Source: Melampsora larici-populina 98AG31
Lineage: Eukaryota > Basidiomycota > Pucciniomycetes > Pucciniales > Melampsoraceae
Assembly (NCBI RefSeq): GCF_000204055.1
Contig: NW_006768788.1
Coordinates: forward strand, 1 to 64,000
DNA: 64,000 bases
Direction: 5' to 3'
This document shows, in pieces, positions 31,746 through 42,484 of the stretch. The position numbers and the translations under genes are program-made. The notes under the pieces were generated by a model. The model was not told where the DNA came from, made no database searches, and worked only from the letters and a program-made list of their open reading frames with translations. Numbering within the stretch: the first letter of the stretch is position 1; each line of letters starts with the position of its first letter.

Positions 31746-34030
31746 TTAAAGCAGGGACCATGTACGTTTGGCAACTTGCGTACTTTTCGGGACTGCTTCT
31801 GGTTTCGATAGTCCCTTGATCTTAGCCGGTCCCATCGTTGAAGAGAAAATCTTAAGCTTAAAAGGTGTATAAGGTGGATAACGCGTCTTGAAAAGAAAGT
31901 CAACCTTTGGTGAAAGGCTGATAGATGGACGCTTATAAGTGAACGTCAAAAACGAATGGTATCCTCGATAGCTTCCGTGACCCTGTTAGGTTCGTGGAGA
32001 GGAAGGTATTTGTCTTGGTCAGATAGGATTCTTGGATACTTGGTTAAGACGAGTCCTTGAGCTTTTCCCATCATATCACTCAACTGATTGACCAATGCCT
32101 CCAAAAGGTGAACCTGTGATTGCCAATTGGGTACAAAGGTCGTTGCAAACAATTTGACCCGATCTTGTGTGTTTTCTGACTGGAAAATTTGTATTTCGGC
32201 AAACACGTTGGTGTTTCGAAGTCAGAGATTCGAGATTTCGATCAGCATTAAAATGTTACTCATTGAGACAATTGCACTACTCACCAAGCTCCAAATTAGA
32301 TGAAGTTTGAGTGAATACATAGACACATAATGGTTCAGCGTCTGAAATCGGGCGTAAGATTTCAGGCATCGTTTGTGATTCAAGGTCGTAGGTGACAATG
32401 GGAAAGATCGGGCCAAAGATTTCCTCTTGCATCAATGGGTCATCTTTCTTCACGTTTCGGACCAAAGCCAATGGCATTCTCAACTCTTCGGCGTTGTATG
32501 AATCAGCCTTTGAATGTAAAGTGCCATTGACTGGGATGAGATCTCCTTTGGTTGTTTTAAGAAGCTCATTTAGTCGATCAAACTGCTTTCGGTTGATAAT
32601 CTTACAAAATTGAAGGACTTCTGAATTATCGCCGGATCCTCCCGATGGGTTCACACTTTTATTGGACGAAGATTGCGAGATAGAGGGAAGGGGATATAAA
32701 TCTAGCATAGCTTTCTTCAGACTAGCTATCAACTTAGCTTCACTCTTCTTTGAAACCAAGATATAGTCTGGCGCAACACAGGTCTGGCCTGCATTCACGC
32801 CCTTTCCCCAAATCAGTCGACGAGCAATGACGGGGAAATCCGCGTCGTCAAAAACGATCGCTGGGCATTTTCCACCTATGGATGAAAGCGACAAGGAAGT
32901 GGGGGAGAGAATCAAACCTATCCGTGAGTGACTGGGATATCGACACCAGACTGATATCATGACAAGGCTGACTGACCTAATTCGAGCGTGACGGGTGTCA
33001 AGTGTTCTGCTGCTCGCTTGGCTACAATCCTTGCGACGCGCCCCGAGCCAGTGAACATAATGTGATCGAACTTGTGATCCAGCAGAGCATTAGACTCATC
33101 GGCAGCACCATTGACGACACGAATATGATTGTTATCCAAATATTGCGGAATAAGTTTGGTGAAAAGCTTGGCAATTGCCGGAGCTTGTTCGGAAGGCTTC
33201 AGAATCACAGCATTGCCACCGGCGATCGCACCGATCAATGGGACGATCGCAAGAGCAATTGGATAACTGTGAAATTGAATTCAAATGAAATCGAAATCCC
33301 ATCAGGTCAATCTGGCTGAGAGGAGTATGATGCGGTGATGAATGAGGTCACTTGTGAAGACTTACTTCCAAGTGCCATATATCAAAACCAAACCCTTTGG
33401 TTCATGGTACGTCTTCGGTCTGGCAATGCGCCAAGCAAAATCCGTTTTGACAGCTTGTGGCTTGAGCCAAGATTTGAGATTCTTGAGGGCATAAATCACC
33501 TCATTTATGGTACCACCCAATTCACCAATGACAGTCTCAGTCTTCGGCTTATCGAGCTGAATGTAGTAGATGGAGATGTCAGTTGAATATGGATGTGATT
33601 ACCGACAGGAACCCAAAGTATGTCAACTACCGGCAAGACTTACATCGACGACCAGTGCTTCAACTAGCAAGTTTTCATTGTCTTGCAAGAGGTATCCCAA
33701 TTGCTTCAATTGCTATTGTAACCAAATGAGACATCAAGATTCGGGAATCGAGTTTGGGACTGATAAAAGTAAGGTAAATAGAGAATACTGACATGGATCC
33801 TCCAGTCTAAAGTTTTGGTGATCCCATTTGAGACGTTCTTACTAAGTTCTTGACAAATCTGCAGAAAAAAAGAGTCAAGGAATGAATTGATACGTAGACT
33901 ACAGCATATCAAGCCAGAGCGCTTAAGGTCTGAAGTACGGAGTCTATCAAGTTATTATCGTATATACCTTTGAAATCTCGTCAATCGGAGTGAATTGGAG
34001 GCGATCTTGAGCTTTGTTGGATGAGCTCAT
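31746..34030 (-). CDS. Class-3 (fatty) aldehyde dehydrogenase
   Basis: The product oxidises aldehydes to carboxylic acids with NAD(P)+; class-3 enzymes such as yeast Hfd1 handle medium and long-chain aldehydes. Eight exons (34030-33968, 33858-33793, 33712-33644, 33556-33366, 33266-32977, 32875-32285, 32179-32085, 31982-31746) join in frame to 533 residues. Splice joins restore family motifs: GTWNYP across intron 4, TLELGGKCP across intron 5 (catalytic Glu region), and GIGQSGHGSY across intron 7. Other landmarks are ILKPSEQAP, IMFTGSGRVARIV, the catalytic Cys in GQTCVAPDY, EEIFGPIFPI and RYPPYT near the end. Intron 7 uses donor GTTGAG. I see no C-terminal membrane anchor of the mammalian FALDH kind. 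The start is the ATG at 34030. Intact by sequence. Confidence 0.93.
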
Positions 34031-34572
34031 CTTCAGTGTATGTGATTGTGATATGAGCTACAAGAGTACAAGGCCAGAAGGATTGGCAATGCGTGAGACG
34101 TTAATGAAGATGAAGAAAATATCAAGGAAAACAGAACCCCACAAAAGTTTTTGATGTCATCACTTTCTCTTGAATTCCATTGCGTTGGAGTTGCCCACAA
34201 GTTGTGAATTTTGTCCATCGTGACAATCCAATTAGATCCAATTCGGAATCGAGGTTCGAATTATAGAATCAGTTCATGAAGTTGGAAGACAGGAAAGGAC
34301 AGGAAGTCAAATAGAGATGAACTTTATGAACTTTTATCTCATCGAATTTGAAAGTATGTGAGAAACAACAGGAAACAACCAGATCACCCATGCCCTCACT
34401 TGTCATCTGCTCATGCGAATCTCACAACGCAAAATCTCATTTTCAAACGATCATAAATGATCCGGTTGAGGGATCCTTGCGATATACATTTCGGCCGAGC
34501 TTGAGCAATCTTGATGACTGCCTTGGGCTCGCGGGTGAATTGTTCATTAAAGCAATGGGATGCTGTTAAACT
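34031..34572. other. Upstream region of the aldehyde dehydrogenase gene
   Basis: This stretch should hold the promoter and 5' leader of the aldehyde dehydrogenase gene, which runs leftward. I see no gene and no motif I can assign with confidence. Confidence 0.5.
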
Positions 34573-34574
34573 TA

Positions 34575-34663
34575 CAGTCATTTAAGAAGAGCTTGCCCCA
34601 AATTCCCCGCCAATTCGCTTGAGTTTTGCGGGCAATTTGGGGCAAGCTTTTCTTAAATGACTG
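34575..34663. mobile_element. 89-bp TA-flanked palindromic MITE
   Basis: CAGTCATTTAAGAAGAGCTT at the left is mirrored by the right end with one change. The arms cover about 30 bp each and pair on through CCCCAAATT. TA flanks both sides (34573-34574 and 34664-34665). The element is almost entirely hairpin. It ends 14 bp before the left end of the larger Tc1/mariner element, separated by a CATA microsatellite. Confidence 0.8.
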
Positions 34664-34940
34664 TACATACATACATACAGCCGTTTCATGAAAGGTTGCA
34701 ATTTTTTTTTGAGAAAAGTGATCCCCGCAGCAGAAAAATTGGATAAAAGTGGCACAACCCAGCTTAAAGACTTTACATGCACTTAAGCTTAAGTAAGCAT
34801 ATCTTGCGCGTTCGCCGCGCCCGTTACAATCTTAACGGGCACTAGTGGATTTGCAGCTATTTGCAGGCCTTCTTCCGGTCGTTCGACTGTCACACCACAC
34901 CCACTATCTGCCATAAGGCAAGCTCTCGTCAAGCTCATGC

Positions 34941-36821
34941 ATGGAAGAGAACCCCAAAACAACCCTTGGGGATGGAATGTCTGATTCCATCCCCCTTTTC
35001 ACTCTTTCTCGAAGTGTCTGGGAGGACGTACCTGCCTCAAGCTCTGGTGATCAATATCCCTCTTCAAGAGACATCGAATCACCTTTCCCATCCGCCTCTG
35101 GACGTGATTTCTCTCTCCGCACCTTCCAAACGATCACTGTTTGTTGACTCTTTTCTCAATTGACCTCTCAAAAACATTTCAATCATCATCCTTCGTGTCT
35201 GACTCAACTCCTCTGTTTGTAGCTATTCGGAATACTTTCCATCAACGCGACCATTATGTCTTTGATTCAAGAACAAGGTTGGATGAATTCACGTGAGCAT
35301 ATTTCTATCTTTCAGCCACTATCTCCCTTGCCTTCCACTGACATACCTCTTCACTAGTCTTTGAGGACCCTCCACTTATTCACGATGGACCAGATTCCCC
35401 AGCTCGCCAAGCTGGAGGGAATTTGCTTCCCAAACCCGGTTCTCCAGCACGAGTGAAATTTGATAAAACCCATGAGGTCAAAATCAATGTCGAGTTCAAG
35501 ATTGCTTTTGAGGACGAGCCGGACGAGCCACAAGTCCGCATTGGAGGATCCACAAAGTCTAAACCAAAGAAGACCTTTACAGTTATCAATTCTAACAACC
35601 TTCCGACCGGAAAAGGCAAATTTGTACGTGCCTGTCTTATAGGTAAGAGTCTGAATGAATTCAAGGTTTTGTGTGGCAACGTGATTGGGGAAATGCGAGA
35701 GGGGATGAACGAGGTCATTCTGACTGGGGAGATGGCCAAGGAGTTGATATGGAAAGTCAAGGTTGGAAAGACCCCATTCACCCTCAGTTCGTACACAGAG
35801 TGGCAGGAATTTGTGGACACAATCAATAGGTCCAAAACCAAAATTGGAGACCTTACCATCAGTACCCCTAGTGATGCTCAAAAGAAGCGTGAATTGGCCG
35901 CGGTTAGTTTTGTTTTTCTATTTTGATTAAGAAGCGCTCCCGAGTTGATTGTTTCGATTTCATCAGGTTTCAGCCACTGATCGACTTTTAAACAAGAAGA
36001 CTTTAACGCCTTTGGAGATCAAGGTGTGCCTAGCTTCAAAATCTTCTCTTGGCAGAGCTGATCAAAGGACCTTGTTTGTATTTCCAGGAACATCAAGATG
36101 AACGGAACTCTTGGGAGCTTGTGGACAAGCTCATCCACCGTCATAGCCAGATTGGTCCGGGTGGCGATGGTGGCGAAATTTTGAGAGCCCCCTGGGACCC
36201 AACCTTCCGTTATCATTTTTCACTGCAAGGCGCACATATCTGGGCAAAAGCAATTGTCAGTATTCCTAAATTTCTCTATATGTTCAATTTTAGCTCATTT
36301 ATCTGTGTCGGCTAGATCAATGGAACTGCGACTTTGGATATGCCTCCTAATTCTCAAGCTTACCGCGAGATAATGAAGAAATCCAAATGTCGTGGTGACA
36401 AATCGACTTCCAAAGATGCGCACACTTCCAATCTGAAACGCAGGATTAGTGGTCCCTCTTTGGCCAACAAGAAATCGAAGGCGATCCATTCTGGCAGACC
36501 GAGTCTTCCAGATAAACCAGGTGTTGCACAATCCACTTCCACTTCCACCTCCAACCAAGGTGAGTTTGGTATCCACGGCACTCGAATCACCTCAACTTAC
36601 CGTGACTAACATATTGTTTGTTTTCATTTCCATTTCTAGCGGGTGCAGGACAAGACGCTCACATCGATCCATCCCTTCAAGATCCGAAGGTCATTGATAT
36701 GACCGGCTCAGGTTCTGAAGGAGATTTCAAAGAGGATTTTGAAGAAGAGTTTGAAGAAGGTTTGGAAGATGATTTTGTAGACAGAACGTTGACCTCAGAC
36801 GACATCGAAATCATGTCTTGA
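34941..36821 (+). CDS. Accessory protein of the Tc1/mariner element, unknown function
   Basis: Seven exons (34941-35138, 35223-35292, 35358-35902, 35967-36023, 36088-36255, 36316-36559, 36640-36821) join in frame to 487 residues with GT and AG at every intron. I recognise no catalytic domain. The N-terminus is Ser/Pro-rich. A compact region (about 95-290) includes KFVRACLIGKSLNEFK, MAKELIWKVKVGKTPF and SSYTEWQEFVDTINRSK. A second block reads NSWELVDKLIHRHSQI, PWDPTFRYHFSLQ and AHIWAKAINGTATLDMPPNS. Its general layout recalls hypothetical proteins I associate with rust genomes, but I cannot name a family. The tail has a bipartite basic stretch (LKRRISGPSLANKKSK), then VIDMTGSGSE, like a SUMO-interaction motif, and a very acidic end. 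It lies inside the element's TIRs, convergent with the transposase. The intact frame suggests recent function. Confidence 0.75.
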
Positions 36822-37804
36822 GATGACAAACCCTCAGAGTGTTGCTTTAATTACAAAAAGACAATTGTCATTGTCGGTTTCACACCTCATTCTATTCCAA
36901 TTTGTCATGGTTTCCATGTGGTCGCTTCCACTGAAGCGACCTCTATTTTGGTTATCGATCTTGTTACTTTTTCAAAAGACATGCTATTGTTTCCTATCTT
37001 TTACAACCTGGTGTCTTCAATTGTCTGAATACTTTTGGTGTGGTTTTTGCTTATTCAATGATTGACTACTATGATGTTTCCCAAATTTAATTGGTGTCTT
37101 AAAGCAAAGATCCTACCTTGATTACATTCATTGATTAGAGCAGGTTTGAGTACTGATGATTGATACGGACTGAGACAATGTCTGTGACTCGTCCGATATG
37201 ATGACACTGAGGACATCATCTCTGATGTTGTTTCTTTTCAACCATCTTCTTCATCCTGTCAAAAAATCAGATGTATCGGTCAAACACACTCTGAATGATG
37301 GAGATATAATGGTCTTTTATTGGGTTAGTTTGACCTGATATCCTTAAGCCCCAACTACCTCGAAACACACGCATGCCTCATCCCATATCGTTGTGAACGC
37401 TTTTTGTCTCCATAACAATGCTTTTGAGACAGAGAACTTGATCAAAGGTCACAAACTTTGTATCAAAGTTCATTACTCATCTTCTAACAAATTTGATTAC
37501 ACATTTGTTAGCAATGGAAAGTCGCTCGTTCGAGCTTTCCTTTTCTCACTCGTTCATTTTGCTCATTGTCATAAAACAAAGGAATCAATCATATGTTAAA
37601 TTCAAAGTCAGACTCACTCCACTCTCTTGCACTACACATTTTAATTATAGTAGAAGTGTGAATACCACATTGTTGGCATTCATAGCCGAAAGAAAAAAAA
37701 TTGAATTCAAGTCCAGTGAGCACAATTTAGGAAAGTTTACAAGCCATCTATAAGTCACAGCAAGAATGGATGGGTGTCCTTCAACTTTAACAGTCATTTT
37801 CGTA
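36822..37804. other. Spacer between the two convergent genes of the Tc1/mariner element
   Basis: This holds the 3' ends and terminators of both genes, by position. I see no further gene, only short AT-rich open frames. Confidence 0.5.
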
Positions 37805-38910
37805 CTAAAAATAACCAGAACCTCTAAATAGAGAAGTTGTCAGCTCCTCGGTGAATATGTCCATACAAGCGACCCAAATCGCTTCTTTCTCCTGATCTTT
37901 AGTGAGATCCCGATGTAGAATTCCTGATTGGCGAAGATCGGCCTTCAATGGCGAGAACCCCTTTTCAATTGGATTGAAGTCGGGGCTGTACGCTGGGAGG
38001 TAGATAAGTCGAATCCCCCGAGCGGCACAGAGGTCAGGAATTCGGCCACCGTGATGGATTCTGGCATTATCCATCACGAGAACCGAGTTCCTAGCCGGCC
38101 ATGGTTGCATGAATGGCAACTACAGTCGTAGGAAGTGAATCAGCTGACCAATCAACATGAACCAAAAAGATGAAAGCTTACCAGATGAAATTCTAGATAC
38201 TCCTCGAATCTCACTCGGTTGTAACCCCCCTCAATCACTTGAAGACCAACAATTCCACTCATGGAGATCGCTGGTAGGATCGTCCATCGATTCGCAGTAG
38301 TTGCACGTTGCAGGCGACGGGTTTGCTGTCCGCGGCGAGACCTGGCGTAATCTCGATACAAGCGCCGCTTGGTTAGGCTGCTCTCATCTGGAATTAATTG
38401 TCAGCAAATAATATCATTAAAAGAAGGAAAAATGTGGGACAACCTACCAGCAAAGACCAGACATTGCACATCAATGCCAAAAATTCTTGCGACATATTGG
38501 CCTCGAGCAATTGGACTTTGGTTTGGATGGACCGTTCGCACTTTTTTTCGGGTAAGGTTTAGTCGAGACTTGATTTCATTGAATAGATTACCAGTTGATA
38601 GGTTGATATTGAATGTTTCACGAAGTTTTGATTTCAGCTCGTCCGAATAAAGGGTGGGATCGCCGTCGAGGGAATCCATGAGGAAGCGCCGCTGTTCATC
38701 GTCCAGCCGAGTCGGAGCGCCTTGATCCATCCAAAGATTAGGATCGGTAACCACCGAGCGTGTAGTGCGGTAGAGGATATACCAACGTCGAACCGAAGCG
38801 ATCGAAACCTGGAGTCCTAATGTACGGACAATATCCGGGTAGCTCATCCCTCGCAAGACCATTCGCACAATTGCAACCTTGAGGTCTGGGCTGTAAGTGT
38901 TGAAAGGCAT
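37805..38910 (-). CDS. Tc1/mariner transposase, DD34E, intact
   Basis: This enzyme of the IS630/Tc1/mariner superfamily would cut and paste the element at TA sites. Three exons (38910-38448, 38387-38182, 38119-37805) join in frame to 327 residues, near the usual 330-350. The N-terminus has a helix-turn-helix (DLKVAIVRMVLRGMSYPDIV and SVRRWYILYR). The first catalytic Asp is in QCLVFADESSL, created exactly by the first splice. The second is in VLVMDNARIHHGG. The Glu lies in SPDFNPIEKGF, 34 residues after the second Asp. TILPAISMSGIVG precedes the second Asp, as in relatives. The start is the ATG at 38910 (MPFNTYSPDL). No stop or frameshift is present. Confidence 0.88.
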
Positions 38911-39237
38911 TTTTGACGGAACTCAGCATGTGATGGGCAACGGTGAGAAGGGCAGAGAGGGATGAAAAACGAGGTTAGAGATAAGTGCGAGTCACGTACC
39001 AGATCAGAAAAGGGGCCCTTCGCCAAGGACGCACCCCATCGAGTGAGTGAGAATCAAATATGATCTGCATTGAGATAGGGGTGACAGATGACCGGAGGGG
39101 ATATTGGGAATCCTCTCACGAGGATTCTTCTAGTGATCAAAACTGTACAAAGCAGGGCAATAAAACAAAACTCGGTTTTGTCACCGCGACGACTTTTTGA
39201 AAAAAAAATCAATCATTCATGAAACGGCTGTACATAT

Positions 39238-39844
39238 TTTAGCTTAACACAAGCCCTCTCTGCGCGGCCACGTCCGCGCGCCTCGCAGAGGGGCTTGCGA
39301 CTAATTGTCGAATTCTGGCACGGAGACTCCAGCCCTTAAGTCCTCTTAAGTGGTTTTTTGCTTTTTCCTGCTTCCCTTGCTGATAAACACCACTTTACCT
39401 TGCAGGGAGTGTTGTTTGGCATGGGGTTCTACACATACTGGTGGCCACCTTTGGTTGGCACTCTGAGTGGTGTAACCAACCAGGTAGGTTGAAAAGCTTT
39501 ACAATCTCTGCCTGTACTGTCTCGTTTTTGATTTTACGGTTCAAATACAGCCCATAACCCCTTTACAAGCGAGACATAAAGCCTGGATACGTGTCTTGCA
39601 AACAGAATGACAGAGCATTCTTTCCTGGTTGATCAATGGTCAAAGACATGTAGAAGCCATTCATGAACATGATTGCCTGCAAGTCAAAGTGGTATTTATC
39701 AGTGAGGAAAGCGGGAAACATCAAAAAACCACTTAAGAGGACTTAAGGGCTGGAGTCTCCGTGCCAGAATTCGACAATTAGTCGCAAGCCCCTCTGCGAG
39801 GCGCGCGGACGTGGCCGCGCAGAGAGGGCTTGTGTTAAGCTAAA
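39238..39844. mobile_element. 607-bp element with about 120-bp near-perfect inverted repeats
   Basis: Arms at about 39238-39360 and 39725-39844 are almost exact complements (TTTAGCTTAACACAAGCCCT at the left outer end). They carry a GC-rich word, GCGCGGCCACGTCCGCGCGC. TACATAT lies on both sides (39231-39237 and 39845-39851) and looks like a 7-bp target duplication. The left copy overlaps the TA at the right end of the Tc1/mariner element, so this insertion is the younger. No coding inside. Superfamily uncertain. Confidence 0.75.
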
Positions 39845-40094
39845 TACATATTAGTATCTGTCGATATATCGAAGTGTTGCTGAGAGTCCAATCGACAGTT
39901 TCCAATCTGATTGAGATTCCCATGGGCCAAGGTAAAATCGGATCTTGCTTCCACATAAGAAATGACCAAGCTGCCAACTTGATCAACCTGAACGGGATCC
40001 TCCATATTCTCATTTGATTTCTTGGTCCTTCCGGTTCCTGTACAAGTCATAGTCAACCTCAGTTTAAGCATTTATTGTTAGTTTTGATCAATTG

Positions 40095-40146
40095 CGGGAT
40101 ACAAAGTAGAATCCGGGCACATGCCCGGCTTCTACTTTGTATCCCG
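40095..40146. repeat. 52-bp near-perfect hairpin
   Basis: CGGGATACAAAGTAGAA, one mismatched base, then CCGGGCA, meets its complement with almost no loop (CATGCCCGG, TTCTACTTTGTATCCCG). It is a single isolated inverted repeat of 25-26 bp arms. It could be a minimal MITE or an RNA terminator-like hairpin; no gene borders it. Confidence 0.85.
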
Positions 40147-41883
40147 TCAATGAAGTGTGGTAGATCCAATGGATTGTTTGGGATAGCAAGCAAAGCAAAA
40201 TTGTGATTTTTAGAGATTCTTGATAAAATTTGATAAAGTTTTGTTGATCTCTGGCCTTATTATTTGCAAACAATTATAACTCAGTTGCAGCATAATTTTG
40301 ATTGTTTCACTTTTTGCAAAGTACCTCATGGTTTTTCTATCTGTGTGTTTAGCAAAAGAAGTTTTGGCTTATTTGTCATGGGCTGAATACCTGTGGATGC
40401 TTTGCCCCATGAAATTTTGTTGACCCCTGGGTCAGATGTTTGTGCTCACATTTTGCTCTTTTGTTTTTGTTGTGGTGGTGACAAGGCACCGAGGAACTTC
40501 CCGGGTCCATTTCGGGAGAAATAAGCAGAGCATCCAGCTTCACGCCTTTCACGTAATGCTAGAAGCTGAGCCATGTGACGAGTGGGCTCTCAGACAGCGG
40601 TTTGGTACGCGTTAGACCGGCCCTGGATTCTCTCACCCTGTCTAGGGGTGAGGTTATCCTCCTCTCAGAGTTCAGAACCTCTCTGTTGGTCCTCTCTCTT
40701 CTACGAGTCGTCCACTCTTCCTAACCGCGAAGTCCTTGTCTTCACAATCTCCGCTTTCCTTTCCTCCCATCTTTACAAGAATCTTTTCGAACCCTCATGT
40801 CCTCTTTGGACTTTCCCACCCTCCCAGGTTTGAAGGGTCCCAATCCCTTATTCTCGTTTGCGCCCTCAGGACGCGCACTGGGCTAATTACCTTGCAGAAG
40901 GTCAAGCAGCCCAGGTGTTTGCTAGGTGTCCCACACCCGTTGCTTAGTGGGCCTCAGCCTCAGTCATACTGAGGACAAGTCCCATGGAAAGCATTAAAAC
41001 GCTTAGCAATGAGTTTGGGGAAACAATTCTTTCCCCACCCCCTCCGCAGGGGATTTTGAGTAAGAAATGGACTATATCAATGACTTTGGCCCCATTTGGT
41101 ATAGCTTACAAAAACCAGGAGAAATGTATTATTTTTTGAAAATAATCCATTTTACACTTTTTCAAAAAAAGTTGTTTGTTATCGCTTTTGCCCTCTTTTG
41201 CCCCTCATTTCAAAAGCCATTTTATAGTCCTTAATGGATTATTTTTGATCATTTTGAAAGCTCCTCTAGACCAGCTTTTCACATTTTAATAATTGTGATA
41301 TCCCGATATCATTGTTTCCCTTTGTTATCATCTTTCTTTTCTTTCACGCTTTTAGATGTACTTTTCTTTTCAACTTGTGTGCTTTTTCTCTTATCAACTT
41401 TTCTCAAAAATGTGAACTGGATCCTACAACACCAGATCCGGTCATATCCTATCTTTCTAGATGTCTACAACATCTATACTTGTATCTCACTCTTCACTTG
41501 CCTTATATGTACTTTGCAGAGATGGATGTCTATATGTGACACCCATCCCTTGCTTGTGGAATGAATCCCCAAGCAGCTTCTCAACTCATTCACCGTACCG
41601 AATCCCAGTTGACACAATAACATCATCCACTTTTTAAGTGCATTAAGGCTTTTGTTGCATAAAACACTAACTAAACTTATTAAGTGAAAAGGGACTAATT
41701 TACCTTGAGAAGTTTGGCCATTTAGTTGGAGCAAAGGAGTTTGGTGTCATTTGATGGTCAGATCATCATCTCATCCCTCTTTTTTTTGAGAATTACTTTT
41801 GTAATTAGTCATTCTTTTGTTATTCAGACCTTTGTGCAAGCACGTCCCAAACCGGGATTTGGTGGATAGGATTCATATGCAAC

Positions 41884-41998
41884 TTTTTAGACTGTCTTGA
41901 CAGTGATATCCCCCCAACTCTGTAACAAAGTTAGGCAGACGTTGTTTCTGATATTTTTCAATCAAGCCCTGTTACAAGAGCATTTATCAACAATTTGT
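41884..41998. repeat. Dispersed repeat, copy 1 (see 53490-53596)
   Basis: It shares AAGCCCTGTTACAAGAGCAT with the AGCCCTGTTACAAGAGCATT text near 53560, plus flanking words TTTTTCAATC and ATTTATCA. The two copies keep the same order over about 110 bp. This is probably a fragment of a retroelement or MITE I cannot name. Confidence 0.6.
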
Positions 41999-42484
41999 GG
42001 TATCATAACACTAAAAGCACAACCCAGTTTCTCGGCGAAACTGGATTAAACCCCTAAGGCAAGCTGTCCACTAGGACTCTAACCCCCTTAGGCTCAGCTG
42101 TTCCGACCTCACCTCTCTTCATGGCCGGTCAAACCACCATGAGTTCTATCTTTTCTGTTCATTGATGATATCACGGTGAATTCGAACGCGTAAAACTCCA
42201 ATTAAAAACCTAAAACTAGATCAACAACTAATTAAAACCCAAAACAACAACAAGCTCAAGAGATTGATCATGATCATGATGAAGGTGTAAGGAGTGATCG
42301 AGAATAAGCACATATCAAATGGTATAATATCATCTCACAAGATAATGATCTTTTTAGTTGGTCTTGATCCTTCTTTAGCTAATTCTCCCGAAAATGTATT
42401 AACCGTTTTTCTGGAACCATTCCATTAGATTTCATCCAGAATGGTAGCTCAGTTATTGAACATACTCTAGAAGATTGAATCGAG

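Larger units (their letters stand above)
34678..39230. mobile_element. Two-gene Tc1/mariner-type transposon, apparently complete
   Basis: Terminal inverted repeats of at least 15 perfect bases (CAGCCGTTTCATGAA), continuing imperfectly for about 40 bp through a T-rich stretch, bound 4553 bp. TA flanks each end (34676-34677 and 39231-39232). Inside are two convergent multi-exon genes: an unknown 487-residue protein (34941-36821, plus) and an intact 327-residue DD34E transposase (37805-38910, minus). Typical Tc1/mariner elements are 1.3-2.5 kb with one gene, so the size and second gene are unusual. Both genes are open, so the element could be autonomous. Confidence 0.75.
39852..42484. other. Intergenic repeat DNA
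   Basis: I see no gene. Within it lie a 52-bp hairpin (40095-40146), a GC-richer block of unknown type (about 40490-41040), and a segment at 41884-41998 that matches 53490-53596. Confidence 0.4.

Noticed and set aside
32085..32090. Premature TGA in the aldehyde dehydrogenase after GIGQS.
   Set aside because: The stop lies in an intron; splicing gives the expected GQSGHGSY join and an intact C-terminus.
31946..32206. An 86-codon frame within the aldehyde dehydrogenase locus that could be a separate gene.
   Set aside because: A different frame restores the conserved SPFGGIGQS and, across a GTTGAG-AG intron, GHGSY, so this frame is a shadow spanning an intron.
35354..35881. Open frames of 159-175 codons antisense to the accessory gene.
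   Set aside because: They lie opposite a large exon whose sense frame joins correctly with six other exons; the antisense frames show no motif.
41990..42130. tRNA-like text with hairpin CAGTTTCTCGGCGAAACTG.
   Set aside because: I could not fold a full cloverleaf with A- and B-boxes on either strand.
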